The notes under the pieces are model-generated. The model saw only the letters and a list, made by a program, of their open reading frames with translations. It was not told the origin of the DNA and ran no database searches. This document shows positions 12,663 to 23,871 of a DNA stretch of 64,000 nucleotides, in pieces. The position numbers were made by a program, and so were the translations under genes. Source of the stretch: Hordeum vulgare subsp. vulgare (lineage: Eukaryota; Streptophyta; Magnoliopsida; Poales; Poaceae); assembly GCF_904849725.1 (NCBI RefSeq), contig NC_058522.1, positions 232,289,084-232,353,083 on the forward strand. The letters are read 5' to 3'. The stretch's first letter is position 1; each line of letters opens with the position of its first letter.

Positions 12663-15638
12663 AAAGAGAAACATCACAAAGCCTCTGGAACAAGAGAATA
12701 TGAACTAGCTCATACGGAAGAAGAGGATGAAGAAAAGAATGACAACTACTAACTCCAAAGAACTTGGCAAGCATCCTTGCAAGAAGAATTGGACGAAGTT
12801 GTCGGAAAAACAACAACGAAAATAACAAGTCAGTAGTGGCTTATGGAAACCTTTTCAAACTAATGAAGTGACAACGAACCACTAACAGAAACAAGGATTG
12901 ATTGGGAGAAATAAGATATGAACAATTTCTTACACCAAGAGGACACATTGAGAACTTGGATTAATGACAAGCACCATGATAGCAACAATCCATAGGAAAG
13001 GGTTTAGGTGAAATCCAAACCAAGATAGCTCAATGAACAAATCATGGGTTGCAAATATCCCATGATCATAGAATTTGTGGGTTTAATTATCTCATTCTTG
13101 AAAGTAAATCTCTTCGAGGCTCCTACACTAACAAGAATGCTATAATACCACCTCAAAAGATAAAAAAGAACAAATGCACTTGGAGATGCAAGAGAAGAAA
13201 ACTTGAGGTTCTCCAATAAGATTCTTGAAGAACACTTGAGAATGGATTGAAACCTTGATGAACCACCAAGAAGGACCTCCGTATACAAATGAATGATGCA
13301 AAGATATGAAGGTAGAAAAGAATAAGATTATGACCTTGCCAAGATTTAGATGAAGCAACACGAAAAGATACTTGAGAAAACTTGGAACTCCGGAAAAGAA
13401 AAGGTAAGCATACTTGAGAAAAAGGAATTGATATCATGAGCCCTCCGGAAGAAAAATTCAGATTACTATGAACAAGAATAAGAATTACGTTATGCTTATC
13501 CTTCATCAAGTTTAATTGATGACAAGCAACGGATTTAACATACAACTTATTATTCTTGAAAGAATCTTGAAGAGACAAAGAGATAATCACCACTTGAAGC
13601 ATAATTGAAGGACGCACCGGTAAGAATTCACAATTGAATGGGGATACCAAGAATTAATGGAGATACATTAGAAAGAAGAGATCATGATCCACCTGAAATA
13701 AAACTAGAACAAGGCACCGAATAATCGAGAGACGAACGAAGAGACAACAATGGAGAAGAATTGAGGATGAAAGCTGAAAGCTGAGAACGAAGAATCTTCT
13801 AAAACGATAGCCTTCGGTGGATCGAGAAATAAAAACAACTCAGAAATGCACCGGATAGCAAGAAAGGGATACTCATGATCGGGAATAATTCAAGACGATG
13901 CCAGAAGGCAAAAACGAAGAATCATGAAGATAATGGACCAAGATTGAGAAAAACACTCCTTCGACTGCAAGCTGAGAATGATGACGAGAACAACACCAAG
14001 AATTACTCAGACACTCCGGAATACAGAAGAATGAAAGGTTGAGCCAAATAAGAGAATTAATTCTAATTGATCCTGAAGAAGGAATATGACTGATGAAATT
14101 CATACTTACATCATAGTTGAAAGAATTAATGATCTCCGGGAAAAGATTAAAAGAGCCAGATAAGATCTTGGGAAAACCTGTGGGTTATGAGCCCACTCAA
14201 AGAAACCACCGTTAGAAAAGATTGCTTAGAAGAGAGATAATGCACCGATATGGAGAGAACTAGATGAGGTTAGCACCTCGAAATAATTGAAAAGATTGGA
14301 AACAGAAACTTCTAAGATAGCTTCAACGCTCCGGATCGAAAAGAGAGGAATAAATAACAAGAAAGGCTCATAAGAATTCCCAACATAGGAAAGAATTACT
14401 AGGATGAATGGATATGATGACACGGACAACTAAATTGAAATCACCAGAAAAATAACAAGACTGAATAAGGATGAAAATGAAGCTCCTGAGAATCTTCACA
14501 ATGAATCACCGGATAGGACACGAAATAAAAGATAGCTGAAGCATCACTGAATATAAAGGCACTTCGATGATGACTGAAACATTGAAGAAAAGGGGTGGGA
14601 GGGCGGGGAAAAACAAAGACAACTTGGGGCAGATGAGATGAACTCCAGAATAAAAAAGAGAATGATCTTGCAAAATTGGAGAGGATTGAATCCACTTGGA
14701 GAGAAACACACCGGTTGAATGGAATTGATACGATGACTCCGGTTGAAAAGAAATTGACATGACAATTGATAGAGCAAAATAATTAATACTCTCATAAAAA
14801 TATGAGAAAAACTCTTAGAAAAGATCTGAAATTACCACTTGACATCGAAGCAACATGAATTACCACATTCCAACACAACAAAGGGTGAAGCTTACGAAAC
14901 AAGCCAGAACAAACTCATGAGAAAGATTTTGTCCGATATTTTCGTGGACAGGAATCCACTAGATGTCGAACCCCAACCTAACATCATGCATTTGTTGGAC
15001 GATTGTCCTATAAGCAACTACTTGAATTCCCACTTAAGAATTCCTGAAATATCTGGTCATGCAATCTGGTACACGGATACAAGGAGTAATATCACACAAC
15101 TCCTATACTAACCCGTCACCTGTATCACATCCATCAACACACAACCAGAATCTCGGACCTTCATCTACAACAGACCCTCGTGATCACAACGATACAAAGT
15201 ATGGCAGTACTCCCGAACAATCTGCACCAGTACTGGGGACATCGGGGTTATCTCGCCACTACTAGTATTGAAGCAATTACGAACATCCTTCGTTCTAAGA
15301 TACTAAGAAATCTGAATGATAACGATGTGCTCAAGAATCCCCTGGAGCTCAACTCCCCTGAAACTTAAAGCAGATAGGAGGCACCAAGACAGAACTCCGT
15401 CACATCGGCATCATATAGATTCCAAAAATATCCGCGTGATCCTAAATTTTATTTGAGTGAGAAAAGGAGTAGAATAAATTATTACGTCAAGATTCCTCAC
15501 AAGAGCATAGAAGAGGAGAAAAAATAATCCTACTCTCCGATATAAAACTAGACTCAAAGCAGTTTTTCACTAGACTCGACTCGGCCAAGTTCGATCAATC
15601 AAGGGGGCTCCTAGGTCGGTACTGCTCTGATACCAACT
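12663..15638 (-). repeat. LARD interior, copy B
   Basis: Close duplicate of copy A over most of its length, with its first 310 bp deleted at the junction and about 550 bp (roughly 14313-14865) that copy A has lost. It has the same plus-strand purine bias and no recognisable protein. It ends in a primer-binding site and the right LTR. Confidence 0.82.
15624..15635 (-). other. Primer-binding site, LARD copy B
   Basis: TGGTATCAGAGC on the minus strand, three bases from the LTR start at 15639. It matches the initiator tRNA-Met site and fixes 15639-20066 as the 5' LTR of the minus-strand element. Confidence 0.87.
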
Positions 15639-15756
15639 TGTCACGCCCAACATGCGACCCTATCCTCAATTTGACATGAAGGCCTCGTCAGGGATAGAAG
15701 CGCATCTCGTCGTGTCGCAAGAATGGATACCGTTACAAGTACATGTACTAAAAAGA

Positions 15757-15799
<43 letters not shown>

Positions 15800-18700
15800 T
15801 GGCTTACACTCGCCACAAGCTACATCAGAGTCACATCAGTACATTACATAATCATCAAGAGTAAGAGCAGGGTCCGACTACGGATGAAAACAAATGAGAA
15901 AAAAATAAGAACGACGTCCATCCTTGCTATCCGAGGCTGCCGGCCTGGAACCCATCCTAGATCGAAGGAGAAGAAGAAGAAGCAACTCCAAATGAACAAT
16001 CAACGCGCTCGCGTCAAGTAACCTTTACCTGTACCTGCAACTGGGTTGTAGTAATTGTGAGCCACAGGGGACTCAGCAATCTCATTTCCAAAGGTATCAA
16101 GACTAGCAAAGCTTAATGGGTGAGGCATGGTTAAGTGGTGAGGTTGCAGCAGCGGCTAAGCATATATTTGGTGGCTTAACTTACGAGTACAAGAAATAAG
16201 AGGGGGATGATCTACGCATAACAGACGTGAATTACTGATGATCAAATGAATGATCCTGAACACCTACATACGTCAGACATAACCCCACCGTGTCCTCGAT
16301 CGGAGAAGGAACTCACGAAAGAGAAAATCATGGTTACGCACACAGTTGGCATATTATACTTAAGTTATCTTCAAGTTATCTAGAACCAGTGTTAAACAAA
16401 GTTTCCACGTTGCCACATAACCGCAAAGATTTAACCCTGCAGGGGTGCTCCAACTAGTCCATCACAAATTACCACAAGCCGCATAGAAATCCTCAATCAC
16501 GAAGCTCGCGATCTCGTCGGATTCCTTAGTGGAAAACCTCAACTCTGAGATTACCCAAAGCATCACCGGAATCCTGATGCACAAGATATCTCAACACCGG
16601 TAGCTGAAACTAAGGGGGCAAAGGTGCAACAAAACACCAGGCTAGAAAGGCCGAGCCTTCCACCTTTTACCAAGTATATAGGTGCATTAAATTAAATAGC
16701 ATTAAATAGGGTGATACGACAAGGAAACCATGTTTTCACATGGAAGCAACTACACCTGCAACTAGCAATGCTACACAGGGTTAAGCAAGCGGTAAGATAG
16801 CCAATCAGTTGTTTGCTAGGTTGAACAGGTTGAAGGTTTTCATGGCATTGTTGAGAGGCTGATATTTAACATGTGGTAGGCAACGAGACATAATCGATAG
16901 AAACGGTAAACTAGCATGGCAATGATAGTAATGGCATCTGGGGAAATGGTCATCTTGCCTGAGATCCCGCTTGGAAGAAGAATGCCTCCGTGAAGCAGAC
17001 GAACCGATGTAGTCGAACGGGTCCTCATAATCCGGCACGTTGTGGAACTCTATCGAGACGAAGCAAACCGGAAACACAAATCAACACACGGAATTCACCA
17101 CACGGTGCAACAACACAAATGATGCATGAGCAGCTGAATACATGCAAGTCATGGCATGGCAAATCACACAAACAAACACTACACATTAAGTGAAGTTGAA
17201 TATGCAACGAGTTGCATATTGACGAAACTCCACATATGAATTATTTAGTTCACTCCCGGTTATTTACACGGCAATATTAATGTTGTCAAACATGCAAGAG
17301 GTGAAGCGGAAATTAAAGTACCTATCTAGACATTTTAAATTAGGTCGGAAATGACATATAGCATTTCCGAGACGACCTCACATGTTAATTTACAATTCTG
17401 TCCAGATCTGAATTAACACATTTAATTAGTTGTTAAACAGCAAAACAAATAGGTTCACATGATCCTACGCGTCATTTCAAGCAATTTACACGTAGAGAAC
17501 ATCTCCAAGGAAGATATGATGTCGTGAATGCAACATGTGTGCAACGATGGCTACGAGCACTTCAAAACATACAAACAGCAAGAGAAAATTAAACTACACT
17601 TGATTCTAAGCAAGTTTCATGTAGGACACGATCAAAACGGAGCTACGGTTCGAAAACTACGAGCAAAACAAGAAAACACTACAATATGCCAAAATCAGCC
17701 ACATAGCATTTTCTACGCCCCACAACTACGGGCTACACAACTCCAATAAACTCAAGCAAGGCATGACACGAAAGAGGGCAAGAAGCACTACTACAACCAA
17801 CTAACAACAACTAGCATGGCATCATGGATCACTAGGGAAAGAAGACACAAAATGGCATCTCACACACTATTTCAGACTTTGTGAAAATTACACCTCATGA
17901 AAGTGCAGTTTTCGATCTGAAGCAATATTGACAGCAGCAAAACCTATAGCTATAGGAGTCCAAATGGCATGAAAATTTACAGCAAGCTAGAGACCAACCT
18001 CAAAAGAGCTACAGATCACAAGTTACAAGCCAGACAAGACATCAACAAAATATAACAGATCTTAGACTTACAAATATTTCAGCACCTCCAAATCAGCACT
18101 ATTTCTAGCAACTTGAGGGCAATCAAACCACACCTAAACATGCATTTCTATTGCAACCAAAAATACCAGGGCCTAGTCTAAACACCCAAGTACAACTCCC
18201 TAGTTGACAACTTAGTCAAACGAAGCACGGAATAAATCCTACGAAATAAACAAATGGGCATCACGGCAAAATATCACGGGAACTAACTTGCTCAAAAGCT
18301 AAAAATAATTGCGCAGAACCAGAAAACATATAAAATATGTGGGGTTGCACAACAAAATAATGCCACACGTAAATGCGAGATAAAACCCTATTCATGGGAA
18401 AATAAACTAGTGGCAATCCCTACACGCAAAAATACCAATGACCGCTCTAAAATACATGGAAAAATGGTTCCTAAAACATGGACATTTTATCTAAGGCATT
18501 CGAGCAATTCAAACACACGCGGAAAATAAACTACGGAGCGGATCCTATTGGAACAACACGTAAATCTATGCATATGGTGGCTCAAAATACGTTAAACAAG
18601 CATGCAAGTTTTATAATCGGATTCTACGCGAAATTCGACGCCAAAAGCATATACAACTCATCGCGATCCGACTTACGGATTTAAAGTTACGGGCATATCA

Positions 18701-20066
18701 ATATCGTATTATTTTCTGAAATATAACTAATTCGGAAAATCCTAAATTAAAATATTACCGGGCCGGATTGGGGCGCAAAATATCTAAGGTGCGCTGGGGG
18801 CGAGGAATAGCTCACCTTGGGGCCTATTGGGCCGGATCGGACTAGAGAGGTGGAGCAGATGGGGGCGGTGCCGACTTGGGCCGTCGGGCGCTGGGCCACG
18901 TGGGAAGGCTGAGCTGGTGGGCGGCCTGGCTAGGCCCGGCTGGGGTCGCGGGGAGGCTGGTGGAGCGCTCCCCATCTCCCTCCCGTGCTCCTCCCAAGCA
19001 GGAGGCACGGCGGCGGCAGGGCAAGAACTGCGAGGGCCCGACAACGCGGGTGACGGCGGGGAGGACCGGGATGGGGCCGGATCCGGCCGGCGACGGGCGG
19101 CGGAGCACGCGAGGAAGACGACCATGGCGACGGGCTGGCGGACTGCGGCGGGCTGACGGCGGGTTCCAGCCGGGAACGCGGGCGCTCGGCAGGCCGGCGG
19201 CTCCGGCGAGCCTCTCCGGCCGGGTGTTGCTCCGGTGGCTGGAGGCGAGGGGGCACGGGGAGGTGCTCCGGCGGCGGCGCGAGGGAACCGCTCCGGTGCT
19301 ATGGGCAGGAGGAGCTGCGGGATCCGGGGCAGAGAGGTTGCGGCGGCGGATGGGCCTCGGGCGGGCCGCGCGCGGGCTCGGTCTGGCCTGGCGGCTCGGG
19401 GAGGAGAGAGAGGTGGGGAAGGCTAGGGTTTCGGGGGTTAGTGGCGCGGATCCCGAGGTGGAAGGGGGGCTGTCTAAAAATACACACGAGGACTATATAT
19501 AGACAAATGGGGGGGGGGGGCTAGGTTTAGCAAAATGTCATTCATGATTCCGCACGGTCGGATTCGGATGATTCCGCACGCGGGAACGGTTACGAGGCCG
19601 TGTAGAGGGGATATCCGGAGACGAGAGGGAGATCGGGCGGCGCGGCAACGATTTTCAAAACACCGATAACCGTCCGACGGTAGACCGAATACGGTTTCGC
19701 TACGGTCGACCGTTCGGGTACCAGACGAACTCCGATCGCGACAAAATTCGATAGGCGGCCTAGCTATATCTAATTACGACCGCATGCCAAGTTTCACCCC
19801 GATCAGAGAAAGTTTTACGCACACTTTTAAAACAGGGTTTTGACGATGCCGCGGGCGCGTGCATGTGCGGTCGGGCTTAGAACGGACAACGACGCGAACC
19901 GGCAACTAACAACGGATGCAAGTTTTGAAAACGGGCGGCAACGGGGTGCCGATGCAATGCTGATGATGCGCATGATGCGATGATGATGCAACAAAAGAAA
20001 AATAGACACACGACGAAAACGGAATAGACGGGGAATCTTCTGAAACGTCGGCATCGGGCTGTCACA
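15639..20066 (-). repeat. LARD LTR, upstream (5') copy
   Basis: 4,428 bp with the same ends as the left LTR. It is shorter because 380 bp equivalent to 4850-5229 are missing at 16592/16593, 17 bp are missing near 16425, and about 30 bp near 17990. The GC-rich block (18780-19470) and TATA box are kept. Reading frames in the GC-rich block differ from those in the left LTR, which argues against coding. Confidence 0.88.
15757..15795 (+). repeat. (TA)n microsatellite in LARD LTR
   Basis: An uninterrupted TA run of about 19 units. The equivalent site has about 5 units in the left LTR (near 4041) and about 8 in the middle remnant (near 11646), so it expanded after the LTR copies separated. Confidence 0.85.
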
Positions 20067-20268
20067 GAAAGGAACCAAGGTTCACAAGAAGACCAGACAC
20101 ATCAAACGACGCTTCAATCTCATCCGCGACTACGTCGAAGGGGAGGACGTGAATATTTTCAAAGTGCACATGGATCTGAATGTAGCAGACCCGCTGACTA
20201 AACCTCTTCCACGGGCAAAACATGATCAACACCAGAACTGTATGGGTGTTCGATTTATTACAATGTAA
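20067..20268 (+). pseudogene. pol: Angela/BARE1-type RNase H, C-terminal tail
   Basis: After the LARD ends, copia coding sequence resumes: RHIKRRFNLIRDYVEGEDV, then VADPLTKPLP, ending at the TAA at 20266-20268. It joins the RNase H segment that breaks off at 3915, so the two halves were one domain before insertion. GAAAG at 20067-20071 is the right copy of the target duplication; the left copy is CAAAG at 3911-3915. Confidence 0.9.
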
Positions 20269-20310
20269 ATCGCATGGCGATGTGAGGACTAGATTATTGA
20301 CTCTAGTGCA

Positions 20311-20320
20311 AGTGGGAGAC
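20311..20320 (+). other. Polypurine tract of Angela/BARE1-type element
   Basis: AGTGGGAGAC directly precedes the 3' LTR and would prime second-strand DNA synthesis. The exact 5' edge of the tract is uncertain. Confidence 0.75.
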
Positions 20321-22132
20321 TGTTGGAAATATGCCCTAGAGGCAATGATAAATAGTTATTATTATATTTCCTATTTAAATATAATCGTTTATTATCCATG
20401 CTATAATTGTATTGAATGAAAACATAGATACATGTGTGGATACATAGACACAACAATGTCCCTAGAAAGCCTCTAGTTGGCTAGCGAGTCGATCAAGGAT
20501 AGTCAAGGTTTTCTGGCTATGTGCAAAGTGTTGTTGCTTGATAACTGGATCACATCATTGGGAGAATCATGTGATGGACTAGACCCAAACTATGAACGTA
20601 TCATATTGATCATGTCGTTGTATTGCTATAGTTTTATGCGTGTGAAGTATTTGTTCCTATGACCATGAGATCATATAACTCACTAGCACCGGAGGAATGC
20701 CTTGTGTCCGTAACTGGGTGACTATAAAGGTGCTCTATAGGTATCTCCGAAGGTGTCCGTTGAGTTAGTATGGATCAAGATTGGGATTTGTCACTCCGTG
20801 TGACATAGAGGCATCTCGGGGCCCACTCGGTAATACAACATCACACACAAGGCTTGCAAGCAATGTGACTAAGTGTAAGTCACGGGATCCTGTATTATGG
20901 AACGAGTAAAGAGACTTGCTGGTAACGAGATTGAAATAGGTATGCGGATACCGACGAACGAATCTTGGGCGAGTAACATACTGAAGGACAAAGGGAATGG
21001 ATACGTGATTATATGAATCCTTGACACTGAGGTTCAACCGATAAGATCTTCGGAGAATATGTAGGATCCAATATGGGTATCCAGGTCCCGCTATTGGATA
21101 TTGACCGAGGAGTACCTGAGGGCATGTCTACATAGTTCTCGAACCCGCGAGGTCTGCGCACTTAAGGTTCGGCGATGTTTTAGTATAGTCGAGTTATATG
21201 CATGGTTACCGAATGTTGTTCGGAGTCCCGTATGAGATCACAGACGTCACAAGGGTTTTTGTAATGGTCCGGAGACGAAGATTGATATATAGGATGACTT
21301 CATTTGGTTACCGGAAAGTTTTCGGGCATTACCGGGAATGTACCCGGAGTTACGAATGGGTTCCGGAAGTTCACCGGGAGGGGGGCAACCCTCCCGGGGG
21401 AAGCCCAAAGGACTGATGGGTGGCACACCAGCCCTTAGTGGGCTGGTGGGACAGTCCAATAAGGCCTATGCGCCATAGAGAGAAAACCAAAGAAAGGAAA
21501 AAAAGAGAAAAGGTGGGAAGGAAGGGAAGGACTCCACTTTCCAATCATAGTTGGACTAGGATTGGAGTAGGAGTCCTCCTCCTCCACTTGGCCAGCACAC
21601 CTTGGGGGCTTGGCCCTCAAGGCTAGTCCCTCCCCTCCCTCCTATATATACTTGTGATTTTGGCCTGATTTGAGACAACTTTGGCACGTGCAACTCAGAT
21701 CTAGACACCATAGTTTTACCTCTAGATCGTATTTCTGCGGAGCTCGGGCGGAGCCCTGCAGGAGTAGATACTTCACCACCACCGGAGCGCCGTCATGCTC
21801 CGAAGAACTCATCTACTTCTCCGTCTTGCTTGCTGGATTAAGAAGGCCGAGATCATCGTCGAACTGTACGTGTGCTGAACGCGGAGGTGCCGTCCGTTCG
21901 GCACTAGATCAGAGCGGATGATGGAACGGATCGCGGGACAGTTCGTGGGACGGTTCGCGGGGCGGATCGAGGGACGTGAGGACGTTCCACTACATCAACC
22001 ATGTTTCTTAATGCTTCCTGTTGTGCGATCTACAAGGGTACGTAGATCCAAATCTCCTCTCGTAGATGGACATCACCATGATTGGTCTTCGTGCGCGTAG
22101 GAACTTTTTTGTTTCCCATGCGACGTTGCCCA
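20321..22132 (+). repeat. Angela/BARE1-type 3' LTR
   Basis: About 1.81 kb, beginning TGTTGGAAATATGCCC. Its length and landmarks (CGAGTAAAGAGACTTGC, GAATGTTGTTCGGAGTCCCG) are those of the BARE1/Angela family. The end is placed at CA, 22131-22132, where the match fades into Athila-type sequence. The terminus is slightly degraded, so it may be off by a few bases. Confidence 0.92.
21643..21650 (+). promoter_or_regulatory. TATA box of Angela/BARE1-type LTR
   Basis: TATATATA follows a C/T-rich stretch inside the LTR, where the promoter of this family is expected. Transcription from it would run rightward out of the element. Confidence 0.6.
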
Positions 22133-22195
22133 AGAACCGCGGCACCTACCCCAAGCTTGTCACAAATCGAGGGAGTGCCCATACCCGTGTACTCA

Positions 22196-22728
22196 AGTCT
22201 CCGTCTTTGGTGATGAAGATGTAGGTGGTGGTGGTGCAGATGATGAAGTAGAAGCAAACTTGTCCTCCGGTTTCAATGGCAGTGGCTCAGCATCATAAGA
22301 GGAGGCACGAGTCTCCAGAATCTTGGAACTGACAGCTAAAATCATACCTTCCAACCTTGATTTATACTCAAAGATTTGGTTTTGAAGATCGAATATTTGG
22401 CCGTGCAGAAAATTAATTTGCTTGTGGAGCGTGAAGACGATATCCTTCAAGGACCTTCCATCCACCTTTCGATCATAGGTGAATTCCGTGATCACGAGGT
22501 GCTTAGCATCGAGTCCATGCTCCACCATGCCTTGGCACCTGAAGATCTCCTACTCCATCACCTCGAGTCTGTCCTCCATGGTTCTCGTCGTCTTGGGACC
22601 TCGAACATCCCCGATGTGGAGCACGCCCTCATGCATCTCAATGGTTTGAGGGTACTTCATCACCTCTAGCAAGTAGGGGTTGATGACCCTCTCGAAGAAC
22701 TTGTCCTTGGAGGAGCTTGATGAGGCCA
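22196..22728 (-). pseudogene. Athila-type ORF downstream of integrase
   Basis: Reads MASSSSSKDKFFERVINPYL from 22728 and ends SSPKTET before the stop near 22193. There is one internal TAG (VME then stop then EIF), best explained by CAG to TAG, so 22193-22528 remains open after it. The middle (FTLHKQINFLHGQIFDLQNQ) looks like a coiled coil and the C-terminus is Ser/Pro-rich. Position after integrase matches the third ORF of Athila elements. I see no membrane segment and no basis for a function. Confidence 0.65.
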
Positions 22729-23039
22729 TGGTGATCTAGATCTGTCAGGAAAACAATATGAAACAAGAACACAGGATTTCTACATGGTACTGGGGTCAAA
22801 TCGTTGGAGCTATATATAAATTGTTTTATACATGGAAATACTTTTCCTACAAGAAAACAAAGCCACGAAGGTGCTCGAGGGCCCACTAACCACCAGGCCG
22901 CGCTAGGGGGCTGGCGTGCCCTGGTGCCTAGTGGGCATCTGGGTTGCCTTCACGTGGGTTTATCAATTTCCTAATACATCTAATATTCCAAAACTAGCAA
23001 AAAATAATTTTGTTGATTTTTCGGAGTCCGTTTACTTAT

Positions 23040-23871
23040 CGTATGACATACCTCTTCCTTTTAAGGGTTCTGGAAGGTCTCCTTTATGTATTCCTCCGGT
23101 GGCATGGTTTTAATAATATTTGTTTGAACATTAATAGGTGTACCTGAAATATAGTGCTTTATTCTTTGTCCATTGACCACCTTCGGGTTAGTGCCTTTGG
23201 GATTATTGATCTTAATAGCTCCAAACCAATAAACTTCTTCAATGACATATGGTCCTTCCTAGTTGGAAAGAAGTTTTCCTGCAAAAAAATCTAAGACAAG
23301 AATTGTACAATAGAACATATGCACCAACTTTCAATTCTCGCTTTTGGATTCATTCGTCATGCCATCTTTTAACTTTTTCTTTGAATAGTTTGGCATCTTC
23401 ATAAGCTTGGGTTCTCCATTCATCTAAGGAGCTAATATCAAACAACCTCTTTTCATCAAACAATTTGAAATCATAGTTGAGTTCTTTAATTGCCAAATGA
23501 GCTTTATGCTCTAACTCAAGAGGTAAATGACATGCTTTTCCATAAACCATTTTATAAGGAGACATACCCATAGGATTTTTGTAAGCTGTTCTGTAGGCCC
23601 ACAATGCATCATCTAGTTTATTAGACCAATTTTTTCAGGACCTATTGACAGTCTTTTGCAATATTAATTTTGTTTCTATATTGGTTAATTCTACTGGATC
23701 ACTAGCTTGAGGATGACAGGGAGATACAATTCTATGGTTAACATCATATCTAGCAAGCAACTTACGAAAAGCACCATGAATAAAATGTGAACCACCATCA
23801 GTCATTAAGTACCTGGGGGCTCCAAAACGTGAAAATAGCTTCCTTAAGAATTTTAATAGAGGTGTTGTGAT
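23040..23871 (-). pseudogene. pol: Athila-type integrase, C-terminal half
   Basis: Integrase inserts element cDNA into the chromosome. The minus-strand translation shows GGSHFIHGAFRKLLARYDV with the second catalytic region, then SPCHPQASDPVELTN with the expected catalytic Glu. The block WAYRTAYKNPMGMSPYKMVY (23350-23604) and the C-terminal domain (GKLLSN, EGPYVIEEVY, NPKVVNGQRIKHYISG) follow. Several stops and at least one frame break interrupt it. The N-terminal half is cut off by the LTR at 23872. Confidence 0.85.

Larger units (their letters stand above)
3916..20066 (-). mobile_element. LARD (Sukkula-type) tandem: LTR-interior-LTR remnant-interior-LTR
   Basis: Three blocks share the LTR start TGTCACGCCC (TCTCACGCCC in the middle copy) at 3916, 11521 and 15639, separated by two copies of one non-coding interior. 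The outer LTRs end in GGGCTGTCACA at 8779 and 20066. The order LTR, interior, LTR remnant, interior, LTR looks like a tandem array from unequal or ectopic recombination, with the middle LTR then mostly deleted. Orientation is minus, set by primer-binding sites complementary to initiator tRNA-Met (TGGTATCAGAGC) beside the LTR at 15639. LTRs of 4.4-4.9 kb with a protein-free interior match the LARD class of Triticeae. Movement would need proteins from another element. Confidence 0.85.
494..22132 (+). mobile_element. Angela/BARE1-type copia retrotransposon, interrupted
   Basis: Copia domain order (gag, protease, integrase, RT, RNase H) runs from 494 to 3915, continues at 20072-20268, and is followed by a purine-rich tract and the 3' LTR starting TGTTGGAAATATGCCC at 20321. 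The 5' LTR and the start of gag are cut off by the Athila-group insertion ending at 493. A 16-kb LARD tandem splits the RNase H domain. The coding region has several stops and frame breaks, so this copy is dead. Confidence 0.93.
22133..23871 (-). mobile_element. Athila-type gypsy fragment (integrase end plus downstream ORF)
   Basis: Minus-strand gypsy fragment with the integrase C-terminal half followed by an extra ORF, the gene order of Athila-group elements. It is bounded on the left by the Angela LTR and on the right at 23871 by the LTR end of another Athila-group element. RT, RNase H and gag are absent. Confidence 0.8.
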
